From Porphyra umbilicalis (lineage: Eukaryota; Rhodophyta; Bangiophyceae; Bangiales; Bangiaceae), in contig KV918874.1 in assembly GCA_002049455.2 (NCBI GenBank), positions 62,001 to 126,000 of the forward strand: DNA of 64,000 bases. Direction: 5' to 3'. A program made the position numbers and the translations under genes. Below the pieces are notes generated by a model, which saw only the letters and a list, made by a program, of their open reading frames with translations, ran no database searches and was not told where the DNA came from. Every line of letters starts with the position of its first letter. Position 1 is the first letter of the stretch. Of this stretch, positions 11,270-20,902 are shown one piece after another.

Positions 11270-11388
11270 ACCGGGGGAATTCTGCGAGGATTCGGATCCC
11301 GCCGGAGATCATTTCACCGGCGGCACCCGCGGCTCCGAGCCGCAGCGCGCTCTGTAGCCACACAGACGCGCCGTCCCGATCCGTCCCC
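11270..11388 (+). repeat. 119-bp direct repeat, 3' copy (LINE-associated)
   Basis: This is the downstream copy of the 3426-3544 sequence, in the same orientation and 59 bases after the ORF2 stop. The flanks of the two copies are unrelated, so similarity starts and stops sharply at both borders. It could be a true 3' UTR element, a head-to-tail remnant of a second LINE copy, or a terminal direct repeat. Confidence 0.85.
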
Positions 11389-12236
11389 AGCACCCTTAAG
11401 GAGCCGCCGCCCGCGGCTCCCTCCTGATCCCCCGGCTCCCCACGTCCGCTGTTTTTCCGCTGCCCACCGTCCCACCCTGGCGCCCGCACTCCGCGCCCGA
11501 CCACTGTTTTTCTCATTTTCGAGGGGGCCTCTCTTGAGTGGGTCATTTTCTTTTCCGAACTGTTCTGGTTCATTTCTTCGTCTGCAGCTCGACTAATAAA
11601 TAGAAACGTCGCATGGCACACGCGGGCTCTCTCTCTCTTGGTAACTGTGTGTGACCAAGATGGCGCCTGCGCTATGGGCCCGATCGGTGCACGACACGCG
11701 CGCTGCCCTATCGCCACGCCGTCTGTGGCGGGTCGAGCGGGATGGAGGCTTGGGAGACGGCGCCGCCCTCCAGAAATATTCTTCACTGCTGCGTCAGCAT
11801 GACTCTCCGATGTGTCGTAAATTTCCCTCAGCGGATCCCGGCCTTCCGGCACTGCAATGGGCTCGTGGGTCGGGGTCGGATCCTTGTTCCCAGCAAGGTG
11901 ATCCACATTTGACAAGCAAGGGCTGCGATGTGGAGAGGCGCTGAGACCAAGTCTGTCACGAAACCAAGAATAGGTTCAATAAAATGTAATTACTTACAGT
12001 AATTGAATTTTCCTACAGTGTAAGTACCGACTCTGGGCCTCCGCCAGCACGTTCTGGGGAATTGACAGCCACTGCGCGACTGTAATTCAATTGACTGTTG
12101 GGATCTGTCAAGGGCACTGAACCCGCGCCCAGCGTCCGTCCCGGCTGCCAGCCGCCCCTCCAAGTCGCCCGCTTTTGCGACAAAGGTGGCGGCTGTGTTG
12201 CTACGCATGAGGAGGCGACGACTGTGGTTTACATGC
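11389..12236. other. Spacer between LINE and Tnp2 transposon
   Basis: No gene is supported. The stretch becomes less GC-rich after about 11,500 and has an AATAAA at about 11,981 on the plus strand. Between about 11,995 and 12,100 the word (C)AATTGAATT occurs in inverted orientation with ACAGT words on either side. This might be transposon subterminal sequence, but I cannot define a terminal inverted repeat for the neighbouring Tnp2 gene. Confidence 0.4.
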
Positions 12237-15200
12237 TCAGTCACTCTCACTCACCTCCTCCCGCAGCCCGCCACTCGAAAAAGGCTGGCGCGTGAACAAC
12301 ACATGGTGGCGCCCAGCACGCGTCATGCACCCCACGGACTCCAAAATGCAACGCACATCAATGTAGCGCGACGTGCCACCATACGAAGAAAACACGTCCA
12401 TGCCCCGTACATGGTCGGGGATCCCAAACCTCCCTGTCACATCAGCACGAGAGCATATTAGCTGCACAAAGGCCAGACCAATGCGCGCACCTGGGCTAAC
12501 ACAGAGCAGGAAATGGCGCACCAGCCCAAGCGTGTGGCGCTCAAACGTCTCCACCGTCCCGTCTCGGCGACGCTGGCGGTCAGAGGACAAGACGCGTACG
12601 AGCGACGTGCGACGGCGCGTGACCGCTCCCCTGTTGTCGCTGTCACGGGCATTGATGACGGCACCACCGCGCAGCCGCAGCCGGAAGCACTTAGTGGGAT
12701 TGCCGTTAGCTGCAGCGACGCCAGCGTCGTACTTTAACAATGCATCCAACTCGACTCCGTGCAGTGCGCAAGGTGCCAGCACTGGGCGGAGGAGGGTAGC
12801 CTCGACCCCGCCCGACTCGGGCAGCGGTACGCTCCAGGCCGCCGCCCCATCCTGCCCGGGCGCCTCGTCCCCGAGTGCCGCGTCCCAGTCGCCCTGGCAC
12901 TCCCGCGCTGCGTATCCGGCGAACAGCTCTGCCCGCTGTCTCCGGGCCACAGCGTTGACGAGCGCCTTGTGGGGGGCGGAGCGGCTGCGGGTGAGCGCCG
13001 GTAGCGTTCCAATGAAGCGCTCTAGAGGGAACTGCCAAAATGTCCATACTGGCCCGCACTGCCGTATACACGGCACCAGGTCCAGAAACGACGCAAAGAT
13101 CAGGCGGCATACCCGAACGCGGTACAGCTTGCCGCGGTAGATGTCAGCGTAAAAGGCCTTGAGGAACTTGACAATCTCGCTCTCGGCCTCATCAAGGTCC
13201 TTGCAGTCGACGGCGCTCGGGTGAAACAGCAACCGGACGGCGCGGCACAAGCACATGGTCATATTGTAAAAGGTGCCTGGCACACGTCCGTAGAGCACCA
13301 CCTCCGCGCCAGAAAGAAGGAAGAACAACCAGTCGACCGCCTTGAACGAGCGGTAGTGCTTGTTGATGTCACGCAACGCCCGCGCTTGGCGAGCCGGCAC
13401 CGTGGCGGCTGCCGCGCGGTACTCACTCCCAATTTCAGACAGCACCTTGGCGCTGACGACGAAATGGTCGGTAACACCCGGCTCGGCCGCCAGCACGCCG
13501 TTGAGAAGCCTCCATAGTTGCGGGGCGACGTTGCATAGGAGCAAATGCATGGGGTCGTAGGGCGCCGCCGCCGTGGGGCCGAGTGCCCACAAGTAAGCCA
13601 TGTTGGGGTAGGTGGCGCGCCCCTCCGGCCCGGGCGTAAAGAGGGCCGACCACCCCGAGACGCCGGTGGAGCGCACCATGCGCGCGACGTGCGCTGCCGA
13701 CCGACCGGCGCTGCGCAGGGCTTCCACGGCGTCCGCTTGCGCCTGGATGGTGGCGCTGCTGCGGACCGCCATGGGCGTCGCCGACACCGCAAACAGCGGC
13801 TCGCCGGTCCTCGGATCCATGGGTGGGAAGTAATGGTCTGTGCCACTAGGCGATAGCACCCCCTCGAGCGGGCGCAGCCGACCACTGACGCATCCGCTGT
13901 GCCCCACCATGTGCGCGGACTTATCGCCGCAGGGCATGTCGGTCGTGATGCAGAGGAGCACGGCTTTGACCTTGCGCGCGCCCTCCCGGCCGTGGATGTG
14001 CACCCCGTCGACGCCGACAGCCAGACAGTTCAGCTCGTGGAGCGCTAGCTCCAAGAAGGAGTCCATGTCGACCAGCTCCTTGGGTCCGGGTGTGATCAGG
14101 ACTGGGAGCATGCAAACGACCTTGGACCTCACGTCCGGGGGCAAGCTCAACACCGTGAACACGACTGGCACCATCTTCTCTCCCGTTTGCCGCCAAAACT
14201 CCGCTGCATCGATGGCCGCGCTCAGCACAATGTCGGTGTCCTCGGTGATGACGCCCGTAGCACAAAAACCGCGAAAGCTGTCGCCATCGTAAAAGTCCTG
14301 GTACTTGTGGGCGCCCCGAGGGGTGGCCGCGCGCCGCCGCGCGAGTGCCATGGTCTCGGCCATCCACACAGATAGGATTGGATCCGCGAGGAGCATGCGC
14401 AACCACGGTGTCAGCGGCGAGTATGATATGATGAGAGCGGGGACTCCGTCGGTCCTGTACCTTTGTGCACCGCAGTGCCGGCACACCCGCGTCTCGTCGT
14501 CCCACAGGGAGAAGGCCATGCATCCCCTGGGGCAGCACTCAATGGGCCACGACGCCAGGGGCACGGTTCGCTTCACGTACTCATGCACCAAGTGAGGTGT
14601 ACGAAAACGCCTGAAGCTGCCGCGCTGCCTCAGGTACGCCTTATGTGCCTCGCGCGTCAACCCATGCTCTTGTGCAAAAACGTAGCCAACGAAATCGTCA
14701 ACTGCCCATCGGAACTGCTCCTTGGAGACAGACACCCCGTTCACGCCTAGTAGACCAAGGTCCGCCACCTCGGCCCGCGCCCGGACACGGGCGGCGACAA
14801 GGTACTCCTCCTCGTCACTGCTCTCTTCGCCCGTGCCGTCGTCCGTCCCGGCACGCGACCCGTCTTCCGTCCCATCGCTTGCCCCGTCTTCCGTCCCGTC
14901 GCTCTCCCCGTCTTCCATCTCCTCTCCCGCGCCGTCATCCGTCTTGTCGCCGCCCCCGTCGTCCGTATCGTCGCACACGCCGTCGCCCCCTTCGTCGTAC
15001 GGATCATCGCACACCCAGTCGCCCCCCCCGTTGGCCGTCTTGTCGCCCACCCCGCCGCCCATCTCGTGGCCCGTCTCGTCGCCCATCCGGTCGCCCGTCC
15101 GGTCACCCTCCCCGTCGCCCTCCCCGTCGCCCGCTTCGACCTCAATCCCGAGGTCCATCGCGCCGCTCGGGGGTTTTGCCGCGGCACCAGCCGCAGAGGC

Positions 15201-15782
15201 GCCCGCTACACCCCCCGTGGAGCCAGCCGTGGAGGCGGTGGCACGTGCGGCACCACACGCAGCACCGGTCCCGACTACACCCGCGGCGCGGCGAGCGGCT
15301 CCACCCGCAGCACCGCGCGCGGCTCTACCCGCGCAACCGCGCCCGGCACCACGCACGTTGCTCACCGCGGCACCACCCGCGGTGCCGGAAGCGGCACCAC
15401 CCGCAGTGCTCGCCGTGGCACCCTCTGAAGCGGCGCTGGCGACGTCCCCCGTGTACCCAGCCGTGCCGCCGCCGGCGTGCGCGGTACTACCCACGTCACC
15501 ACGCGCGGAAGACCGCGTGGCACCGCTTGATGAGTGGGCCGTTACACCGGCGGCAGCGACAGTCGGTGCCGTTACGCCGGCCGCGGTGGCGGGAAGTGAC
15601 GTGCCTAAGACAGCGTCGGCGAGAGGAATTGCGCGGTAGGGTGCCGTATGACGACCAGGCATCCCAGCAGCGTGTTTGTGCTTGAAGAAAGTTGAGCGAC
15701 ACACAGCCTTGGGCTTCCACCCATTGTTGGACAAGCATCGGTCACAGCCGCAGTGGTACGTCGCGTCCGTGTATGACACCAT
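12237..15782 (-). CDS. Tnp2-type transposase (EnSpm/CACTA superfamily), uninterrupted, 1,181 aa
   Basis: A DDE transposase that would bind and cut CACTA-element ends. I chose the ATG at 15782 because upstream in-frame starts are not ATG. The N-terminus has a Cys-rich cluster (HCGCDRC...W...C). It is followed by an Ala/Gly-rich linker and an acidic Asp/Gly/Thr-rich tract (about residues 200-330) made of degenerate DD(G)TEDG-like repeats. The core from about residue 380 contains PIECCPRGCMAFSLWDDE, CRHCGAQR, SYSPLTPWL, GVDGVHIHG, MVGHSGCVSG and PYDPMHLLLCNVAP, which follow the Tnp2 order. Near residue 910, GPVWTFWQFPLERFIGTL corresponds to the DUF4218-type region. The 3.5-kb frame has no break, unlike every other transposon in the window. 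No CACTA terminal repeats could be identified. Confidence 0.85.
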   Translation of the reverse strand: MVSYTDATYHCGCDRCLSNNGWKPKAVCRSTFFKHKHAAGMPGRHTAPYRAIPLADAVLGTSLPATAAGVTAPTVAAAGVTAHSSSGATRSSARGDVGSTAHAGGGTAGYTGDVASAASEGATASTAGGAASGTAGGAAVSNVRGAGRGCAGRAARGAAGGAARRAAGVVGTGAACGAARATASTAGSTGGVAGASAAGAAAKPPSGAMDLGIEVEAGDGEGDGEGDRTGDRMGDETGHEMGGGVGDKTANGGGDWVCDDPYDEGGDGVCDDTDDGGGDKTDDGAGEEMEDGESDGTEDGASDGTEDGSRAGTDDGTGEESSDEEEYLVAARVRARAEVADLGLLGVNGVSVSKEQFRWAVDDFVGYVFAQEHGLTREAHKAYLRQRGSFRRFRTPHLVHEYVKRTVPLASWPIECCPRGCMAFSLWDDETRVCRHCGAQRYRTDGVPALIISYSPLTPWLRMLLADPILSVWMAETMALARRRAATPRGAHKYQDFYDGDSFRGFCATGVITEDTDIVLSAAIDAAEFWRQTGEKMVPVVFTVLSLPPDVRSKVVCMLPVLITPGPKELVDMDSFLELALHELNCLAVGVDGVHIHGREGARKVKAVLLCITTDMPCGDKSAHMVGHSGCVSGRLRPLEGVLSPSGTDHYFPPMDPRTGEPLFAVSATPMAVRSSATIQAQADAVEALRSAGRSAAHVARMVRSTGVSGWSALFTPGPEGRATYPNMAYLWALGPTAAAPYDPMHLLLCNVAPQLWRLLNGVLAAEPGVTDHFVVSAKVLSEIGSEYRAAAATVPARQARALRDINKHYRSFKAVDWLFFLLSGAEVVLYGRVPGTFYNMTMCLCRAVRLLFHPSAVDCKDLDEAESEIVKFLKAFYADIYRGKLYRVRVCRLIFASFLDLVPCIRQCGPVWTFWQFPLERFIGTLPALTRSRSAPHKALVNAVARRQRAELFAGYAARECQGDWDAALGDEAPGQDGAAAWSVPLPESGGVEATLLRPVLAPCALHGVELDALLKYDAGVAAANGNPTKCFRLRLRGGAVINARDSDNRGAVTRRRTSLVRVLSSDRQRRRDGTVETFERHTLGLVRHFLLCVSPGARIGLAFVQLICSRADVTGRFGIPDHVRGMDVFSSYGGTSRYIDVRCILESVGCMTRAGRHHVLFTRQPFSSGGLREEVSESD

Positions 15783-16786
15783 CACGACGTGACGAGAATG
15801 GCACACGTTCGCTGCAGCGAGAGCGCGAATGGGGAAGGGTGGAAGCAGAACAGCGGGACGCTACGAGGGTGGTGCAGCAGCGTATTGCGGAAAGAGGGCA
15901 CCCAGCAGATCCCAAGGCAACAGGAAAGGTGGCCGGCAGTGGTCACGACTGGCGCCGGCTGGCTGTCTGGCAGTTGGAGCCAACCGAATGCGCCGAATCC
16001 TCCGAATCCGCCGCCACCGCTGTCAGATCTACGGCCGCGGCGGCGACGACCGCCGCCGCCGCCGCAGCCGCCGCCGCCGCCGGTGCCGCCAGTGCCACAG
16101 TTACAGTGAGCCGGCGTGCACAGATTGTTTTGTGGGGAAACAACCGCCTGCGGCAGCCAACGGATCAGACTGCAAAGCTGTCTGCAAGTCTACGATAATT
16201 TCAGTCACAGGGAGCAGACCAGAGGAGCTGCTCCATCAGATGCACTCTGATGGGCAGCCGGTGGGGGCTGCCTGTGGGGGCAGCCGGTGGGGCCGGCTGC
16301 CTGTGGGGGCTTCCTGTGGGGGTTGCTTGTGGGGGCTGTTTGTGGGGCTGCCTGTGAGAGCTGCCGGTGCAACTGTTTTGGCTGCTGGGGCAGCCGTGCC
16401 CAGATAGTCATTGATAAGAGGCCAAGAACATCGGCCAAGGGGATGCCCCGCCCTCCCCATCGGATGCAGACGTGGACAAGAGTGCCTCCGTGCTGCACTC
16501 TGCCGGTCGCAGGCATCGATATCCGATCGTGGTTCGACGCTCGTGGTACGTTCTCTCCGTGCGTGCCTGCCGTACGTGTACCTGTGTGCTCACTCCGTTT
16601 TTCATTGATCCTCGCGTGCCATGCAGTGGTGGACATGAACGCCGTTCAGAGACAACGATTCTGTTCGCTGTGATGCCCAGCTCCTAATGTATACAAGTGC
16701 CTCTTTCTTCTTTCCTACTTCTTTTCATCTTGTCCATTTCATTGCATGTGTTGTGATCCATTGATTTACACACCCCCAGTAACACG
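15783..16786. other. Upstream region of the Tnp2 gene and spacer
   Basis: No supported gene. A GCC/CCG-rich run lies at 16,010-16,090 and a G-rich minisatellite follows. From about 16,600 the DNA becomes T-rich, ending in an acceptor-like CCCCCAG at about 16,773-16,779, shortly before the ATG of the next gene. Confidence 0.4.
16253..16360 (+). repeat. G-rich minisatellite, unit about 13-16 bp
   Basis: About seven imperfect copies of a (C)TGCCTGTGGGGG-like unit lie head to tail, with variants such as TTCCTGTGGGGG and TTGCTTGTGGGGG. It reads through in several frames and carries no domain, so it is taken as noncoding. Confidence 0.75.
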
Positions 16787-17521
16787 ATGTGTACAGCAGG
16801 TGGTCGGGGCGGCGGGGGCGCTCGTCGTGGTCGTGGCGCTGGCACTCACCACCATCATGGCGGTGGCGGTCGTGGTGGTGGCGGCGGCGGCGGCGGCGGT
16901 GGTGGTGGTGGCGGCGGTGGTGGTGGCGGCGGCGGTGGTGGTGGCGGCGGCGGTGGTGGTGGCGGCGGTGGCGGCGGCGGTGGTGGTGATGGCGGTGGTG
17001 GTGGCGGTGCCGCCGGCGGAGCGCCTGCTCTCTTCAAGGTCCCTCGCGAGCATGAAAAGCTCATGGACGAAAAGCCGTATCAGTGCGCTTTGCTGGGGCT
17101 CACGGCTACGGACGTGACGGTTCTGAAGTCCCTGGTGCCATCGACAGTGCGGTCCTGTTTTGACGAACGATTTACCTTCCGGCAGCAGACCAGCCTGGTC
17201 AAGTCAAGGGCTACGTTGTACCTCGAGCGCGCCGTTCCGGCGCTCGCGGAGGCCGAGGATCACTGGGCGGCGCTGTGCCTTCTGGCCAAGTCTAACCATA
17301 ACATCCAGGCCAACAACCGCCGTCGCGAGCGGCGTCGGGAGCTGAGCAGACTGGCGGAGATGCAGCGCCGAGCCAAGCGTCGCATGGCCATGGACTTGAA
17401 CCAGGATGGCGAAGAAACCGAGGATCTGAGCTTCCACCTGCGCCACGGCTTTAACAAAAACAATGGGGCTGGAGCAGAGGAGGAGGAGGAGGGTGAGGGT
17501 GAGGGTGACGAGGGGGGGTGA
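16787..17521 (+). CDS. Unknown protein, poly-Gly N-terminus and basic helical C-terminus, 244 aa
   Basis: I do not recognise this protein. The ATG at 16787 opens a frame whose first roughly 85 residues are Gly-rich with a short His run, encoded by GGC/GGT repeats. The remaining part has normal composition: FKVPREHEKLMDEKPYQCAL, then a stretch rich in Leu/Arg, then a strongly basic probable helix (RRRERRRELSRLAEMQRRAK, about residues 185-205), and an acidic Glu/Gly tail. It lacks a signal peptide or membrane segment. The AT-rich tract just downstream contains AATAAA at about 17,702, which would suit as its polyadenylation signal. It could be a host gene or a second gene of the neighbouring transposon; the sequence does not decide. 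Confidence 0.5.
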   Translation: MCTAGGRGGGGARRGRGAGTHHHHGGGGRGGGGGGGGGGGGGGGGGGGGGGGGGGGGGGGGGGGGGGDGGGGGGAAGGAPALFKVPREHEKLMDEKPYQCALLGLTATDVTVLKSLVPSTVRSCFDERFTFRQQTSLVKSRATLYLERAVPALAEAEDHWAALCLLAKSNHNIQANNRRRERRRELSRLAEMQRRAKRRMAMDLNQDGEETEDLSFHLRHGFNKNNGAGAEEEEEGEGEGDEGG

Positions 17522-19278
17522 TGGCTCCTGGGGTGGGGGTGTGGAGAGAGCGTGGCGGATGCCCGTGCGTAGGCGGCGTTGGGGCAGGGCGTGTGGTGGC
17601 GGCGCGGGGCGCGAGGCACGGGCAGGTCGTGCATCGCACAGCGCGATTTTTGCATGACTATTACGAATATATTATCACGATTATATTATATTTATTAAAT
17701 GAATAAACAATATCAGATAATCTCCGAAAGAAAACCCACTGGATATAACGACTGTAAGCGACAATATTAAGAAAATGCACGTGCTTACAGTGAAAATCGC
17801 CTCGTCGACTGTGTCCCCGTCGGTGAGTCGGGAGAGCCACGCGCCGCTAGCTAGTGACGTTGACCACCCAAAATCCGACGACGCGGGTCGGCGGGGCGGT
17901 GGCTGCTGCACGCTCAATGCCACCAAACCTCGTGCCCGCCATCGCCATTGCCGTGGACGCCGCCACCGTTGCCGCCGTCGTCAACGCCGCCGCCGCCGCC
18001 GCCACCGCCACCGCCATGGTGGTGAGGCGGATGGTCCGTCGCCCCTGCGGCGCCACACTCAAACGGGTCGCTGAGGGAGTGGACGCCGGCGCTCACTTCG
18101 CCGCATGCGCGGGAGCGGGCAGAGGGTGGTGGCAAGGGCACCGTCACCGTCTGGGCGCAGGCGTGGTGAGCGGGTTCCGGGTGCCGGCCGACTGGGTCCA
18201 TCAGGCTGCCCGCCGTCGTCTCTTGTACGGGCGCGGGGGGCGTGGTCCACCGCGACGGTAGCGACCGCCGCCGAAGGCTGACGCAGCCCTGCAAGGGCGA
18301 GTGGCACCCCCGAGGGTGCCCCCGCCGACAACGCCGCGCCGACGCCGGCGCCCGCTCGACCTGTGCCCCGAGCGGCGATCGCGGGCGCGGTCGTTGGTGG
18401 GGAGGGGTCACGGATGGTCGCCGCGCCTCCCCCCCCCCCCCTCCGCTACGCATGTGACATCCCGCTCCTCCCCCCCCCTCCCCACCGCTGCGCATGACAC
18501 TTCCCGCCCCCCCCCCCCCCCCCGGATACGCATGACACTCCCCCCCCGCCACCAACGCAGCGCGTCTGTCACCATTGGCGGTGGAAGGGGCAAGGGAGAC
18601 CGCCGCCGCTGACGCTTTCGCTCCCCGCGTGCCGCTCGCAGCACGCGCGCACGCGCGCCCCGGCTGGGGCCCACGGTGGCGCAGCGCCGCGCGCCCGGCG
18701 GCGCCGCGCGGCGGCGGAGGCGAGCGCCACGCGGGGCGCTGGCGAGCACGGATATGGCGTCGGTGGGCTACGGCTTGGTGGCATCGGCGCACAGTGGTAG
18801 GATGGCGCGCGCACGAGAGCCGGTGCGGGAGGTCTGCTCTTGAGACGGCGCGCCGAGGTCGCCAGCGACCTCGCATGCAAACCGGCCCGGCAGGGAGTTT
18901 CCATGTAGCAAAAAAGCAAAACACATGATGGCCGACGGCAGACGGGCACGCAGTGCCTCGCCGTTGCTGCCGTGTCCTCCAAGGCTCCTCCACGCGCGCG
19001 CAGTGGGAGGCGACGCGGCCGAGCATAATTTGCAGGATCCTCGGCGGGGAATATGGTGCCTTCGTGGAGGTCCAACAGCTGCCTACGACGACCAGTAAAG
19101 AGAGAAAGAACAGAGCGCCCCAAAGACATTGGAACTCGCACGACCGCTACCAACAAAAAGTCAAACACGCAAAGTGAGAGCGCGGCATGGGCAGTCAGGA
19201 AGCAAAGAATACGAGGCGGCGACAAAGAAGGCCGGGCAGGCAGGGGAAGTGCACGGCCGCGGCAGACGCTGCGCGCCT
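17522..19278. other. Intergenic: AT-rich island, then C-tract repeats
   Basis: Positions 17,645-17,775 form a striking AT-rich island (TATTACGAATATATTATC, then TTATATTTATTAAATG) in otherwise GC-rich DNA, likely the 3' end of the gene before it. From 17,920 the DNA is GC-rich again. At 18,420-18,550 three or four C runs of 8-18 bases alternate with ACGCATG(T)GACA(C/T)-like words, spaced about 55-60 bases, giving a degenerate tandem repeat. No gene is supported here. Confidence 0.5.
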
Positions 19279-20825
19279 TCACACGAGCACCGCCGCAGCC
19301 GACAGCGCCGACATGGCAATGGCGCCGACGGCAGCCCACGCAACGTCTGCCACTCCCCCTGCTTCGGCGGTCAGCACCGGCGCCGTCGACGCCGAAAGTG
19401 GGTGCGGCAGCGTGGCCCACCCGCCGCCGTAGCCGCAGCCACCGTCGGCTGCGCGCGTGGCATCCGTCGCGTCTTTCCCGTCAGCCCCCTCAGCCGCCCC
19501 GTCGACGGCAAACCGGTCGCGCCGGCGGCTGGTGCAGCGCGGCGGGCTGCGCCGCGCCGCCGGTCCCGTCCCGTCGGTCGTCGCTGTCGTCAGCGCGGCA
19601 AACGTCGAGGCGACGCCACTGCCTCCTCTCCCGAGGCACAAGTACACCCACGCGCCCGCCGTGACGCCGCCGAGGCCGCCAACGACCGGCGGCGTCGGCT
19701 GGGCGGCGAGAAGCCCCGCCCCAATGACGGCGCCGGTGGGCGCCACCAGTGCAGCGAGGACGAGCGTGGCGGTCACGCCGACCACGGAGGGGGGGGGGGA
19801 GGGGTCCCCCGACACCACCGCCGCCGTTGACACGGAAGACGGTGGCGGTGGTGGCGGCACCGTTGCTGCCGACGTAATGTCCGCCGCCGACGCGGTGGAG
19901 GGGGGCGGCGGCGTCGCCGGCGCCGGCGCCGCCACGGGCGGCGGCGGTGACAGCGGCGGCGACCGGGGGCCACTCGCACGCGGCGCCACCGCTGCGGCAC
20001 CCGCGGCGAGCCCCGCGAGCGCCGCTGCCGCTGCGGCGGCGACAAGAACCGGCACGGCGGCGGCGGCGGTCGCCGCCACCCCCACCGCCACGCCCGCCAG
20101 CAGTTGCACCCAGAGAGCGGCGGGCCCAAACACCGCTGCAGCCGCGCTGTGGACGTGCGCGTCGCCGCCGCCACCACCGCGACCGCCGCCACCGCCCGTA
20201 CCGCCGTCTTGGTGGCAATAGGCAGAACGGCCCCGCCCGCGCCCACGGCGGCCAGCGGGTGTCCGGCCCTTGCCACCGCTGGCGCAGGACGGGAAGTTGG
20301 CGGCGGAGGAGTGGCACCCGCCAACGTCCCCGACGTCCTCCTCAGACGACGGCAATGACGGGGGCCACGCGTACAGAGTGGGGAGACCGCCGATATGGAG
20401 AGCACCACCATCAAGGTGGTCGTCGGGCGCCGGTGCGGGCGCTATGGACACGGGCCGCGGCAGGGGCGCCGACGACACGACGCCGCCGCCGCCGATGCGG
20501 TCGACGCTGCCGGCACCGCCGCCGCCGCCGCTGCCACCGCCGCCAAGCGGCGTACCGCCTACGACGAGCACGGCCGGGAAGGCAGAGGCGACGGCAGCGC
20601 CGCTGCGGTGCGCCACGGCCGCCGCCGCCACCAAGCGGCGGCCGGCCTCAAACTCCTCGTCCCGACGAGCGGGTGGGTGCAGGACGAGCACCTCGTCGCC
20701 CGCGATGCGACCGTCAATCAACAACACTGACTCACCACCGTCGCCGCTGCCGCTGCAGCCACCGGCCACACCGCCGTGTGCCCTCTCGCCCCTCCCACCG
20801 CCCAGCCACTCGCCCGCCGCTCCCA

Positions 20826-20902
<77 letters not shown>

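Larger units (their letters stand above)
3426..11388 (+). mobile_element. Non-LTR retrotransposon (LINE) with C-terminal restriction-like endonuclease, decayed
   Basis: The element carries, in order, an ORF1 with an RRM-like block (about 4,350-4,530), an inter-ORF low-complexity stretch, and an ORF2 with CCHH-type fingers, reverse transcriptase, a degenerate Cys/His knuckle and a PD-D-type nuclease region. That order matches the R2/NeSL-like group of LINEs, though the exact clade is uncertain. A 119-bp sequence lies just before ORF1 and again just after ORF2. I used these repeats as provisional ends because no target-site duplication or poly-A tail is visible. The element cannot be active as it stands: ORF2 has five in-frame amber codons and two frame changes, and ORF1 has a frame change in a G run. 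Confidence 0.8.

Noticed and set aside
3426-11388. Reading the 119-bp repeats as LTRs
   Set aside because: They are far too short, and the coding content is LINE-type with a C-terminal nuclease, with no protease, integrase or primer-binding site visible.
12000-17790. CTTACAGTG-like words at about 12,018, 16,098 and 17,784 as CACTA terminal repeats
   Set aside because: They are in the same orientation rather than inverted, and no CACTG start with a 3-bp duplication matches them.
17914-19420. Two long minus-strand frames
   Set aside because: They are Arg/Pro/Ala-rich, run through C-tract repeats, and have no recognisable domain.
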